Assembly: GCA_958510875.1 (NCBI GenBank)
Contig: OY294068.1
Location: 80,719,978 to 80,783,977, forward strand
From: Endomychus coccineus
Taxonomy: Eukaryota; Arthropoda; Insecta; Coleoptera; Endomychidae
Direction of reading: 5' to 3'
Length of the DNA: 64,000 nt
Part shown: positions 46,265 through 57,125 of the stretch, in pieces
How positions within the stretch are numbered: the stretch's first letter is position 1
Layout of the letters: each line of letters begins with the position of its first letter
Program-made: the position numbers and the translations under genes
The notes under the pieces: generated by a model
The model's database searches: none
Told to the model about the DNA's origin: nothing
What the model saw: the letters and a program-made list of their open reading frames with translations, nothing else

Positions 46265-47866
46265 CGTTGTGCAGTGGCGGCTCGTGAATTTTTGAGAGAG
46301 GAGGCTGGACATAAAACGTTTTTGTAAAAATATACTCTATTCACAGCCTTTTAACCTTTGCACAGCGACCGTACCAGCTACTTCAGTGACAAAATTAATT
46401 GTTACCCAGCAAGAACCAACGTGGAGGTCTAGAGTTTCTCTTGGCAAAAAATTTTTTTGTTCGTTTTTGTCTTTTATTTTTTTGGATTTTTAATATTTTT
46501 TTTTTTTTTGGAATTTTTCATATTTTGTTTTTTTTCTATTAATTTTATTAACTTTTTTTATATATTAACGGAATTCTACGGTCTTTAGTTTGCGAAAAAT
46601 GATCGATAATATTATCAAAAAATGTATCATTTTGTGTTTTACTAAATCTTTTTCAATAGATATTAAACTAACATTGTATGAACGATTTTGGCCCATTGTA
46701 CTTGGCATGTAAGTTTTAATTCGTTTGAGAGTTGTAAATGATCACTCCACCGATGCCGACGTGACAGGAATGGTGACTGTCAAACAAAGTAGTTTATAAA
46801 ACTGAGGTAAAACTTGTTGCAGATCATTGTCTATCATATATTTTATCATATCGGCGTGAATGTCGTACTGGCCTAAAATATCTTTATCCGAGTATATAAC
46901 GCATAATTCATTGTGCAGTGCTATTTTATCAAAAAATTTATATTTTAGAACTAATTCATACAAAAAACTTCAATTCATGTAAATCGGAAAATCGAATCTC
47001 AATTTGACCTTTAATAGTATCTAAAATTTCATAAAAAAAGTGTTTATAATGTAGTTTCTTGTCTACCAAATTTTAATTATATGTTTTCCTCCTTTAACAA
47101 TATTCTGTTTACCGGTTAATTTAAACTTAATACTCGATGTAATATGTTCCTGCGATTTTTCATGTCTGTCTATACCACGAGCTGAATTTTTCAAATCATC
47201 ATAACCCGAGTGCCCCCAACATGAAGTTGTATCAGATGTAAATAGCAAGCAATACCAGCAATATAATTTATTGTGTACCTCAGATCCCGTTAACCATAAA
47301 TATTTTTTGCAATTATCAGTATCAAATCATCGATTTTGAAACATACCTGTCATCACTAATCTTCTCAGCAACTAAATCACTACTCAGTTTAACGTTTAAT
47401 AACCAAAGAACTCTTTGTTAATAACTCACCGAACGACCGAACAGATAAATTATAACTTAGCCTTACATCGCTTCGCGAAACAAAAACAACAACTGGCAGA
47501 GCACGTATGTATTTCATACGACCGCCGGGCAACGAGGTCTATACCTCGTTGCCGCCGGGAGCGTACGAGAAGCTAGCCTCCGTAGACTGTTGCCATATTC
47601 GCTGTTTTACCCTATTTGTGAATTGAACTGGTTGGAAAAACGGCAACTGTGTTGACCACAAGTATTTAGCGTTTGAGATATATAGAGAATCTAGCCTCTG
47701 GCCACTGTTGCCAGATTAAAAATAACTACTGAGAACGGGGAATTAATTGTAAAATTCAAAGAATTATCAGAGAAACAGGAAATAAAATGGAGAATGATCA
47801 TTAAGATAAATTGGTGAGGAGGCTGAGCCTCCTTAGCCTCCTTCGAGGAGCCGCCACTGCGTTGTG
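46265..47866 (-). mobile_element. hAT non-autonomous element, copy 2 (1588 bp)
   Basis: The element is 46272-47859, with ends CAGTGGCGGCTCGTGAA and (complement) CAGTGGCGGCTCC. CGTTGTG flanks both sides (46265-46271 and 47860-47866), a 7-bp repeat or 8 if the terminal C is counted. It has the same orientation as, and high similarity to, copy 1, including the same internal deletion junction. It has lost further sequence (for example the NTLLDN region) and carries its own small insertions. Confidence 0.9.
46742..47248 (-). pseudogene. hAT transposase, internally deleted, copy 2
   Basis: The minus-strand TTF-type finger segment 47248-47063 carries FTSDTTSCWGHSGYDDLKNS and EKSQEHITSSIKFKLTGKQN, fused directly to VKGGKHIIKIW by deletion. 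The dimerisation region 46963-46742 carries YDIHADMIKYMIDNDLQQVL and ends TVTIPVTSASVE, where a stop or shift replaces the RSFSTLK of copies 1 and 3. It has no catalytic core. Confidence 0.85.
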
Positions 47867-50130
47867 CATCAATTCATTCTCAACTTGGTCAAAAATAGAA
47901 GAGCTTCCTCAACTTGTCAATTGTCATTGCCATTCGGCAAAGCAGCAATAACGCATTCACAAAGTATAGGTGACGTAATTTCCCACATCGCTTAAGCTTG
48001 GCAATACGCACCCTGGTACCTGATATACACATCCTGGTAGTATGCTCGCTTTCAGTTATTAAGTCATAAATAATAAAGCACTCTACACCATAGACAACGG
48101 AATAGGAACCACTAATAGTTATTTTATTTTAACGAATGCGAATGAATGCTTTAGACATTCATTTAAACATAAAAAATCGAGACTCGAGACGGAGTCTCGA
48201 CATATTTCATCTCATTGACGAGATAAAACCAGTCGAGAGAGGTTTTGTCTCGTCTCGTCTCGACGTCGAAATATTTGGAATAATTTGACCATACCATATC
48301 ACCGACCGGGATGAGTTCTACCCGAAATTGTACCTAGCTCTGATGCCCGACACTTCAACAGTGACTCATAGTTCTTCTTTTATTATTGCTCAACTAGCTC
48401 ACATAATGTTGTAAACTGTTGGCAAAAGCTCTTTATTTCGACGATGGACTTGCGTCTAGGCCTGGAAAAATATTTTTGGTAGATATTATATTGTTAGGTA
48501 CCTAAGGTTCTAACTGGAAGGCGATTTTTATCTCGTTGATATGGTATGTTGTACCTAACTACTTATAATCAGTGAAGTAACAATAAACCTTACTTTTAAC
48601 AAATTTAGATAACTTTTTGCAACGCGCAATGATTATCGTCGGAATTACAAATTCTAGAGTAACCGAGTACATTCTCAGTTTTTTTACTCGGTAATTAATG
48701 TTCCGACGGAACAAAATTTACTTAAGCAAAAACAAATCTTGGTCGATGTCATTAAAAACATTTGAAATTGTGAAATTTGAATCAAACATCAAACAATGGG
48801 TGCCCCAAGATACCTATCAAATATAATTTTCTTATCATATTTAAACTGACAAAAGTAACACCATCGGAACATAGATTGAAATGACACAGCATTTTCATGG
48901 TGGGGGGGGGGGATAATAATTGAAAATAACTTGTTCGTCTTTTCAAATTGTTTCTTTAATCGCAAAAATAGGTTTTTTTAGTCTTGGTGTCCCAGGCAAT
49001 TGCACCGGCCTGACCAACGGTATTTACGCCTCTGCTTATATTGAAAATTGAGATGGTAAAGTAAATAGGTAGATACCTACCTCCCCTCATTGAGAATGAT
49101 ATTGAGGAATGTCCGAATAAGTATTTGTGTAGGTAGTACCTACCTAAAAGAATCAACCTGTTATTGACCACTTATCTTTGGCATAGAATTTTCAAAAACG
49201 CTCATTATAGAATTGAAATGTTAATTTTTCAACTCACCAGCATCCATTATGACCATATATATATAAATATATATAAATATATATGTATATATATCACTAA
49301 CACATGCAACTGTCAACTTTCACGGTAATCACTAAAAATTATTAGGTATTACACTGCAGACGAACTGTATACTTCACATAAGTAATTTAATAGCATTTAA
49401 AATATCCATTAAACAATGCATGCAAGATTCGCAAAATTTACGAATGTACCCAACCGTAAGAAAAAAAATGGAAACCATCCGCAACGAGCTGTGAATGTGT
49501 CAAACTCCGGTGATCATTTGACTGTGACTGTTAAACGTAAAGTGTTAAAGATAAAATCTCAGTGTTAAATATTAGACTCCGCCTATAATCGCGCCGAGTT
49601 TATAAAATGGCCGTTGTCAACTTCGAGCCAACGATATGTTTTGAGGGCGGGAAATCCTTGCTCGTATTGGATTATACTTAACGCATGACTATTAGTGTAC
49701 CTACTGTTTCAAATTCACGGCAATTTGGATCACTACACCTTCTCCTTACTATACGAAGAAACTGTTCGTTGTTGTGAAAACTAGAAACGACATGGTCAAA
49801 AAGTTCGAAATTTTAACTAACCTCTATAGTCTGATAGATGTTAGCGAGACTCCAGTTATTTCATCCTTCTGAATGGTAATAACTATTTAGAATTAACAAT
49901 AGGTAATTATTAGTAGGTATACCTATACTATTTTAAAAGTGGGAAATTATATTATAGCTAGGTATTAAAAAAACGCTCTCGCGGTAATTTTAAAACCTTG
50001 GGTACTAATAGATAATAGACAATATTTTGTAAAAAATCACAAGGGCAGTTGATTTGCGTTTAGATTTAGAGTAAAACGGAGGAATATGGTCAATACAAAT
50101 TTCAAAGGCTTACATTCTAACAAGTAACCG
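47867..50130. other. Mostly unannotated; simple-sequence patches
   Basis: Patches are a CTCGA/GAGAC palindrome cluster at 48170-48265, a run of 11-12 G at 48901-48912 and an ATATATA tract at 49252-49293. No gene is supported in the rest. Confidence 0.45.
48170..48265. repeat. Palindromic GAGAC/CTCGA cluster
   Basis: GAGACTCGAGACGGAGTCTC at 48180 is a near-perfect hairpin. It is followed by TCTCATTGACGAGA and a GTCTCGTCTCGTCTCGACGT run that can pair back. Origin unknown. Confidence 0.7.
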
Positions 50131-50219
50131 TCAGGCCTCTGGGGCGAGATTGTAGGTAGGTACCTAAAAAGGCCAAAGACCACTATCTTAGTGACTAGGC
50201 GCTTACTGCACGGTTTTTC

Positions 50220-50364
50220 AGGTGGAGGTCTATGCAATATTGACTTGTGCCATGGAAAACTTGCGAAGAAACTATGTAAATAGGCGCATATATATTTACA
50301 CAGACAGCCGGTCGGCTCTGGGATCTCTCGAATCACCCAGTCACATCAAAGCTTGTCAAAGAAT
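50220..50364 (+). pseudogene. RNase H fragment, 5' side of hAT insertion
   Basis: The plus-strand frame carries MEVYAILTCAMENLRRNYVN and YIYTDSRSALGSLESPSHIK (second and third acidic segments of RNase H, with TDSRSA as the Asp motif). It ends at the hAT junction in KACQRI. The matching continuation is at 52740. Confidence 0.82.
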
Positions 50365-51069
50365 CAGTGGCGGCTCAGCCTCCTCACAAATTTATCTTGT
50401 TGATCATTCTTCATTTTATTTCCTGTTTCTCTAATAATTTTTTAAATTTTACAATTAATTCCCCGTTCTCAGTAGTTATTTTTAATCTGGCAACAGTGCC
50501 CTGAGGCTAGACTCTCTATATATCTCAAACGCTGAGCATGTGTTGTTTAACACAGTTGCCGTTTTTCCGACAAGTCAATCGCCAAATAAGGTGAAACAGC
50601 GAAAACGGCAACACCCTCTGGAGGCTAGCCTGCCGCCCGCCTTTAAGTTCAGTACAGTCGGTGTGGTACGGAATTCGAAACATGCGTGTTGCGTCAGTGC
50701 TTGTTTTGTTTTATGCGGGTATAATGGTTGAGTGACGCCACGCGAAATAAGGTTAGATTAGAATTCGTCTGTGTTCGGTAAATTATTAATTGTAAAAATG
50801 GACAACTAGTGGAAAGATTTTTAGGGTTCTACAATGTTAGTTCGGGAAGAACAGCGGTCAATTTATTCAATTTTTTAATGGAAACATTTCAACGATTCGA
50901 CTTTGCGAATAAATCATATTTACGACGGCATCTGTAATGGCGGGACATTTAAACGGTCTTCAAACAAACGAACGTAAGTTTTAAATAACATAGTAGGAAA
51001 CAATTCCCTGTAATGCTCGAACTCGCTGGAATTTTACATCACGTGCAATGTTTAGTTTACCATCCATAA

Positions 51070-51902
51070 AATAAAGGCAAATTAATTGAAACATTTGATT
51101 TTATATTAAACAGTGATGACTTTTCAACAGATCAGGTTTCATTAAATGCTGCTGTTGGTTTAAAATCTTATTTAGAAAATCAAGAATTTTTGTTTTTTCT
51201 TGATACTTTTAAATTAATATTTGAACAAACTGATGTTATTTTTCAAATTTTACAACATGAATTCACTGATATAATTTATTCAAGAGATCGTTTAAAACAT
51301 CTCATTGATAAAATTTCAAGTTTCCGTTATACAGAATTTCATTTTAATATTTTATTTGGAATTTATTCAACTGATGAGGCTTCTCCCGTGAAAAGGAGGA
51401 AAACATATAATTTGGTAGACAAGAAACTACATTATAAACAACTTTTTTATGAAATTTTAGATACTATTAAAGGTCAAATATTGAGATTCGATTTTCCGAT
51501 TTACATTAATTGAAGTTTTTCGATTTGACGAATAGAAGATTTTTCGAATCTTTTTCAAAAGAGTTTCCCAATACACTTTCAGATAACTTAGTTCTAAAAT
51601 ATAATTTTTTTGATAAAATAGCGCTGCACAATGAATTGTGCGTTGTATACTGGGATAAAGATATTTTAGGCCAGTACGACAGTCACGCCGATATGATAAA
51701 ATATATGATAGATAATGATTTGCAACAAGTCTTACCTCAGTTTTATAAACTACTTTGTCTAACAGTCACCATTCTTGTCACGTCGGCATCGGTGGGGAGA
51801 TCATTTTCTACTCTCAAACGAATTAAAACGTACATGCGAAATAGAATGGGCCAAAATCGTTTATACAATGTTAGTTTAATATCTATTGAAATAGTATATT
51901 AA
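51070..51902 (+). pseudogene. hAT (ZMYM1-like) transposase, partial, copy 3
   Basis: The plus-strand middle region begins LIETFDFILNSDDFSTDQVS (about 51085) and AAVGLKSYLENQEFLFFLDT, then QHEFTDIIYSRDRLKHLIDK. After EASPVKRRKTYNLVDKKLHY the frame is lost at about 51480 because two bases are inserted relative to copies 1 and 2, and a stop (TAA) follows at 51507. The open C-terminal frame 51510-51902 contains NNDLQQVLPQFYKLLCL-like sequence, VTSASVGRSFSTLKRIKT and MRNRMGQNRLYNVSLISIE, the hAT dimerisation domain. The conserved Glu of SVERSF is Gly here. It is non-functional. Confidence 0.88.
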
Positions 51903-52030
51903 AGAACGAGTTTCCTAAGACTCGTCTTAAAGCACGAATTCAAGTTTAAAAAACGAGTGGCGAAGCCACGAGTATTTTTAAAGAATGAGTGCTTCAAGGT
52001 CTTAGGAAACGAGTTGTTTATACTATTTTT
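51889..52030. mobile_element. ~140-bp palindromic insertion inside hAT copy 3
   Basis: AATAGTATA-TTAA-GAACGAGTTTCCTAAGAC on the left is mirrored by GTCTTAGGAAACGAGTT-GTTTATACTATT on the right (ends at 51889 and 52030), with an inner hairpin around CGAGTGGCGAAGCCACGAG. Copies 1 and 2 of hAT lack all sequence between the equivalents of 51893 and 52345, so it and about 315 bp after it are extra DNA in copy 3. Confidence 0.65.
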
Positions 52031-52739
52031 TGTAATTTGCTCGTTTTTAAACAAAAATGTTCAATTTAGTCCATTTAGGGATTTTTATGGTGGTTGGTAA
52101 CATCTTAATTTTGGAAGTGAAAATTTGATTTAGTGGTTCTGTGATCGCTTTTTGAGTTGTTGACGCTCGACACTGTCATTTAAACTGACATAATGATGAC
52201 ATGATAATTCCGCATCAAGCTCGCCAACCTAAAAATTTTCGTAAAAAGTTCCGTGCTTTTTTGAATATTAAGACACGGCGAGTGAAGACGTTGCGTTCGT
52301 TAATGGGTCAATTAGAAAATCAAAATGGAGGCAAATTACAAAAAAGATTTAGTAAAACACTTAAAACGTAATGATACATTTTATGATTTTATTATTGATC
52401 ATTTTTCGCAAATTAAAGACCGTAGAATTTCGTTAATATATAAAAAAAGTTGATAAAATTAATATAAAAAAATAAAATATGAAAAATTGCAAAAAAAAAA
52501 GAAAAAAAATTAGAAATAAAAAAAAAATAAAAAACAAAAAACGAACGAAAAAAAATTTGTGGGCAAGAGAAACTCTACACCTCCACGTTGGTTCTTGCTG
52601 GGCATCAATTAATTTTGTCACTGAAGTAGCTGGTACGGTCGCTGCGCGAAGGTTAAATTAATTGACTGAATATAGTATATTTTTACAAAAACGTTTTATG
52701 TCCAGCCTCCTCTCTCAAAAAGTTCACGAGCCGCCACTG

Positions 52740-53290
52740 CAAAGAATGCAAGGATACACTGGATGAACTAGCCAGGAGGAATAAATTGCAACTCATCTGG
52801 GTCCCTGGACACAGTGGAGTTGTAGGACACGAAAGCACCGACTCCCTGACCATCAGCCGAAGGTCGTCTAGCGCCCCCGTCGGGCCGGAGCCAATGGTCG
52901 CTTTATGAAATTGCGTGGGAAGTCTCGCCCTTTTGAGCCAACTGAATAAAGAGTGATCTGAACTGTGGCGAGAATCACCACGCATGAGGCTTTCAAAAAA
53001 ACTCCTTTCTCTGAACAGAAGGGACATCCAGAGAGATGACTGGAATCCTAACCAGTGTTAACAAACACCTACACACTATTGGCATTACAGATGACCCAAT
53101 ATGTAGGAATTGCAGAGAGGTGGAAGAAACTGCATCTCAGCATCTCACATCCTGTTGGAATGACCAGCATTAGTATCCCTCAGGCACCGACACTTCTGAC
53201 AATCAAAACTGCTCCCAGAAGAACTTATGGAAACCAACACTGGCAACATTCTGGGTTTCTGGCGGGCCACAAACCTGCTAGAATAGAATA
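52740..53290 (+). pseudogene. RNase H C-terminus and CCHC region, 3' side of hAT insertion
   Basis: In changing frames: LHLGPWTQWSCRT-like and a SDSL segment near 52790-52860 (RNase H end), then the finger segment NCREVEETASQHLTSCWN-like near 53110-53165. The frame 53055-53291 covers the last part. Frameshifts are more numerous than in copy 1, consistent with greater age. Confidence 0.7.
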
Positions 53291-53354
53291 GGCTATAAGT
53301 GCATTTGGGGGCTAAGCCCCCTTCCCTCAAGTGATGATGATGATGAACAAGTAA

Positions 53355-55510
53355 CCGACACAGTCGCGGGAAAAAGAGGGTGTATATATCGATATGTGAC
53401 GTAAAAATATCTAATGTCGAAAGGGTTTGTATTTTCCAAGTCACCATTGATAATTCCAATAGGAGTGAATTTTGTTGTTGATTGCTTTGTGCTATTATTA
53501 TAAGCTAAAACTGCGTATTTTACTTTATTGCTTATTAATTAATTTTTAGTTCTCTCTATTGTTATGGGTACGGATATATGTTCGATAAGTGTGGAATGGA
53601 ATCTTTCCACTACACCATTTCAATCAGGATGCTGATGTGAACTTATGAAGTGAATGTCGATCTTATGTAGCTTTAATAATTCTTGAGGTAAATCAGTTTT
53701 GAATTCGCATCCATTATCAGAAAGTATTTGGATTGGTATACTGTGGTGATTATACGCGATTTCAGTTAAAGATTTCTGGGTCTTGCGCGCACTTATAGAA
53801 AACTAATTAACTATTGTGAAAAATGTTGGTTTTTCCAACGTCAGGGTGTCAATGTGAGCGATTTCGAATGATGTCGATGCAGTAGGTGTTATATTGAATT
53901 TTAATTTGAGAGGATGTCTACCATATTTAGCTGATCTACAGTATGGGATCACATTATTCATTTACGAAATTCTGTATTGCTTGTTGCATTTTGGGCCAAA
54001 AATAAAGTTCTTTCAATGGAGTATAAGTATCCTCAATGCCACGGTGCTTTTTTTCACCAGTGTGATATCTATCAATAGCATTATTTATTTGATCGTTCGA
54101 ATTCTCAATATCCTGTAGCAACTTGTGCATCGAACATCGAATTAATTTCTGAGTTTTTAAAATGTCTACGTTGCTGATAAATGCTTCATAAATTGGAGAT
54201 TGAAAATTAATAAAATAATTAACTTTAAAAACTAAATATTCTTTTGATAATAAAATGAATTATACCTATCGTTCTCGTAATTATTTTTTGAAATTTGCAA
54301 GATAAACCGTTGGTATTGTTTATTGAATAGTGACTCTTATTAATGGTCTATTAGCAAAATAATTTACTTCGATGATTGATATTTGATTTTTTAAATAATT
54401 CAGAGGTTTCTCCTGTGAGTACCTAATTGTTGCTGATTCACTATCGTAGTTATAGTCGTGTTCAGTACCGAATTCAACAATCATAGATGGAATATCATTT
54501 CCCATTACTATCGAGATCTTAAACTTTTCCATATACTGAAATATATATCCTTCTTATATATGATGGTATAATCGAGCTCTTCCAATTTGTGACGCCACCA
54601 CAGGAGTTTCGAATCTGTTTCTTTCAACGAAAACAACCACTGAAGAGGTTTGTGGTGAAGGCGTACATACATAGTTGTCCATACGATGGCTAATAGCTCC
54701 TTCTCTGTAGTTGAGTAATTCACTTCGTGATTGTTCAAGGTGTGACTGGCATCGGCGATATTTCCCAATATAAGGTCCTTGCCATACTAAAAGCACCAAG
54801 GGCGAAATTCCAGGCGTCTGTAGTACTTTGTTGAAATCGGGGTACCTACTGAAGTATCGGTTCATTTGTGAGCAAATTCAAACGAGATTCAAAACATTGT
54901 CGATATTCTGGTTTATTTATATGTCAATTACCTACAGCATTTTTTTCGAGCATGTTGTAAAGGGTTTTGTGATTTTAACAACGTTCGGTATAAATTTCCT
55001 ATAATACCCCAATAGTCCTAAAAATCCTTTGATTTGTTTTGTTGTAGCTGGTATTGGGTAGTTTGAAATAACTTTATTTTTTTCAGGGTTGGGCTTTACA
55101 TCGTCAGGTGTAACAATATGACTCAGATAGCCGACTTGCTTCCGAAAAAATTCGGACTTATCTAGTTGTAGGTAACATTGACGTTCGATTCTTGAAGTCT
55201 TTCAAATACAAGTTTCAAGTTTCATATTTGTTCTTGAAGACTCGTACCTACTGAAGACGATTAAGTCGTCTAAGTAAACCATCAGACAAATGACATTATT
55301 CAGTACTCTAAGAATATCTTTCATAGCCCGTTGGAAAGTTGCAGGGGCATTTTCAGCCTAAAAGGCATTCGCAAATATGTAAAATGACCGTTTTCAGTGA
55401 AGAATGGCATTGTTGGTACATCATCAGGATTCATCTCTATCTGGTGAAATCCTGATACTAAATCAAGTGTGGTAAAATACTGACAGCGCCCTAACTTATC
55501 TGAAAGGTCT
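53355..55510 (-). pseudogene. Gypsy-type LTR retrotransposon pol, broken
   Basis: Minus-strand order. Reverse transcriptase motifs are TTLDLVSGFHQIEM with NPDDVPTMPFFTENG (about 55490-55360) and [12 protein letters not shown] (YLDD at 55276-55265). The RNase H-side segment is NYSTTEKELLAIVW (about 54723-54660) with HHKPLQWLFSLKETDSKLLW. Integrase follows: HIDTLTLEKPTFFTIV, LSDNGCEFKTDL and HQHPD-NGVVERFHS (about 53860-53580), with the D and E residues of the DDE core visible. Many frameshifts. Gag, the protease and both LTRs are not found. It abuts the tail of non-LTR copy 2. Confidence 0.85.
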
Positions 55511-55892
55511 GTTATATTTGATATTGCATATTATGCTCGTTGCCGTATTATTCCCACTGACAAATATGTTACAACCAGAAATTGCCCCGTACCCCATGGA
55601 TATTATGGAATGTAGCAGAATTGGGTAATATGACAACATCAATTCATAATTTGAAAATTATTACCGTGTTCTCAAAAAAAGTCGCAAAATTACTAAAATA
55701 AGCTTTTATTGCCTATAAAAAATAAATAAAAATAAAAAACTTCTTAATATAGGTACCTACATAATAATAACGACTGAAAATGACATGCTTCAAGCTGCTG
55801 TTCTTATTAGCTATCTTAGATAACGAAGTGCAATCTTCGCAAAATCTGCTAAATCGAATGTAGGTAGATTTGGGGGACCCATCGCAAACATC
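55511..55892. other. Unannotated stretch
   Basis: No supported feature between the Gypsy and pogo relics. Confidence 0.4.
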
Positions 55893-57125
55893 TTACTCAT
55901 TCAAGTCAGTCACACTTGAGCCCTTTTTTGTCCAAAAAAGGCAAGTTCGGCAAGTATCTGACTTATCAAACTCGATTTCTGAATTATCACTTTCCTTCGT
56001 TACTACCTCTGTTTCGGTGTCCGATGAACTGGAGCTGTGATTCTTTTGCATTGAAATAGTTCGGTTCTTTTGAAATTTTTTCGATATTGTTTGTTTCTTA
56101 TTTAAAGCATTGTCTATAGACTTTCTTAATCTTTCTTCCTTTTGCTTTAATTTCTTCATATTTTCTTCTTTCTTTCCTTTTTTGAAAGAAATTGTTTCGG
56201 GTGAAGTTATTACTTCCGCATGTTGTGACTTCTATTGTTACTTGGTTCTGGTTCTATGCGAGAAACCGGCAGATTTTCTTTGAATGGATTTCCGTTTAAC
56301 GATCGTTAGCTGCAATAACATTTTGTCTGTGGACATTTGGAAGGTTGTCATTCTCATTTTGCTCCTCGTTGAGATTTTCTTCTTGATGAAGATCTTCTGG
56401 AACCTGTGCTACGTCGGCAACGACAAATGCATAATCCGGGATTAATTGGTGAAATTCCACATGTCCTAAACTCGAATGTCCCATCATTTTGAATAGTTGC
56501 TACCTTACACCAGACGATATTTAAAAGTGAGGCGAACTGTAATCGGTCTAGTATCCGACCCGAATTGTCAAGAACCCAATTTTGACAAGTTTGGAACCAA
56601 TAGATTTTCAGGGGCTTGAAGAATGATCAGTCAAGCGGTTGGAGCCAATGAGTGATGTGACTAGGCAAACAAAATAAGATCACATCATTCGTTACCGCAT
56701 CATAATCTAACAATTCGACATTCCAACAGTGAGAAGAGTGATTATACATAATCAGTAAAACCTTACAGTCTCTTTTTCTCGGAACAAAGAATTCTCGAAA
56801 CCATTGGAAAAAAATGTCAGATGTAACGTAGGCGGATTTCTCGAACATAATAACTTTACCACCAGACCATCTTCAATTTTTTTTACATTTTTTCCTTCAA
56901 ATATGAAACAAGTAGGCAGAAAACTGATGCCCTCTGCGTTTAGACAGGTAATAACAAAAATGGTTTCCCCCTTTTCAGCGTTCGTATAATACAATTTACC
57001 ATCTTAATGCCTTTATCTGTCACAACATTTCCGGGATTATTATTCAACTACAATCCTGATTATCAAAGTTGAAGATTTTCTGTGGGCCAACAAACATCTG
57101 ACCACTGTTTCAAATTTCAAATCAA
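55893..57125 (-). pseudogene. pogo/Tigger-like DDE transposase, broken (copy B)
   Basis: Minus-strand reading order. NNNPGNVVTDKGIKMVNC (about 57045-57000) follows a FNFDNQDC segment that holds the first Asp region. Then come YYTNAEKGETIFVITCLNAE, LPTCFIFEGKNVKKIEDGL and KSAYVTSDIFFQWFREFFVP. KVLLIMYNHSSHCWNVELLD follows, then VILFCLPSHITHWLQPLD. The second catalytic Asp normally lies in ILDxHSSH; here it reads MYNHSSH, so the catalytic residue is lost. C-terminal parts are LIPDYAFVVADVAQVP (about 56430) and a charged Ser-rich tail ending DTCRTCLFWTKKGSS near 55910. Frame breaks separate the parts. Confidence 0.85.

Larger units (their letters stand above)
50357..52747 (+). mobile_element. 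hAT element, copy 3 (2375 bp), inserted in the retrotransposon
   Basis: The element is 50365-52739, starting CAGTGGCGGCTCAGCCTCC and ending GTTCACGAGCCGCCACTG, with a perfect 8-bp duplication CAAAGAAT (50357-50364 and 52740-52747). It lies in the opposite orientation to copies 1 and 2. It keeps the promoter side (50365-50800), part of the transposase middle that copies 1 and 2 have lost, and the dimerisation domain. It lacks a legible zinc finger. A further insertion lies inside it at about 51889-52340. Confidence 0.92.
50131..53347 (+). mobile_element. Non-LTR retrotransposon (RNase H type), copy 2, interrupted
   Basis: The part at 50131-50364 matches copy 1 from about 9712 onward (RNase H start), and the part from 52740 continues with the following RNase H segment, the CCHC region and an ATG-repeat tail at 53332-53345. 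The hAT element at 50365-52739 splits it, with the 8-bp target CAAAGAAT present on both sides. The retrotransposon is thus 5'-truncated and older than the hAT insertion. Confidence 0.9.

Noticed and set aside
49252..49293. ATATATA tract as a replication origin or promoter
   Set aside because: A simple microsatellite; nothing else supports a functional role.
52433..52661. Phe- or Lys-rich frames
   Set aside because: Generated by the A/T-rich low-complexity segment near the hAT 3' end.
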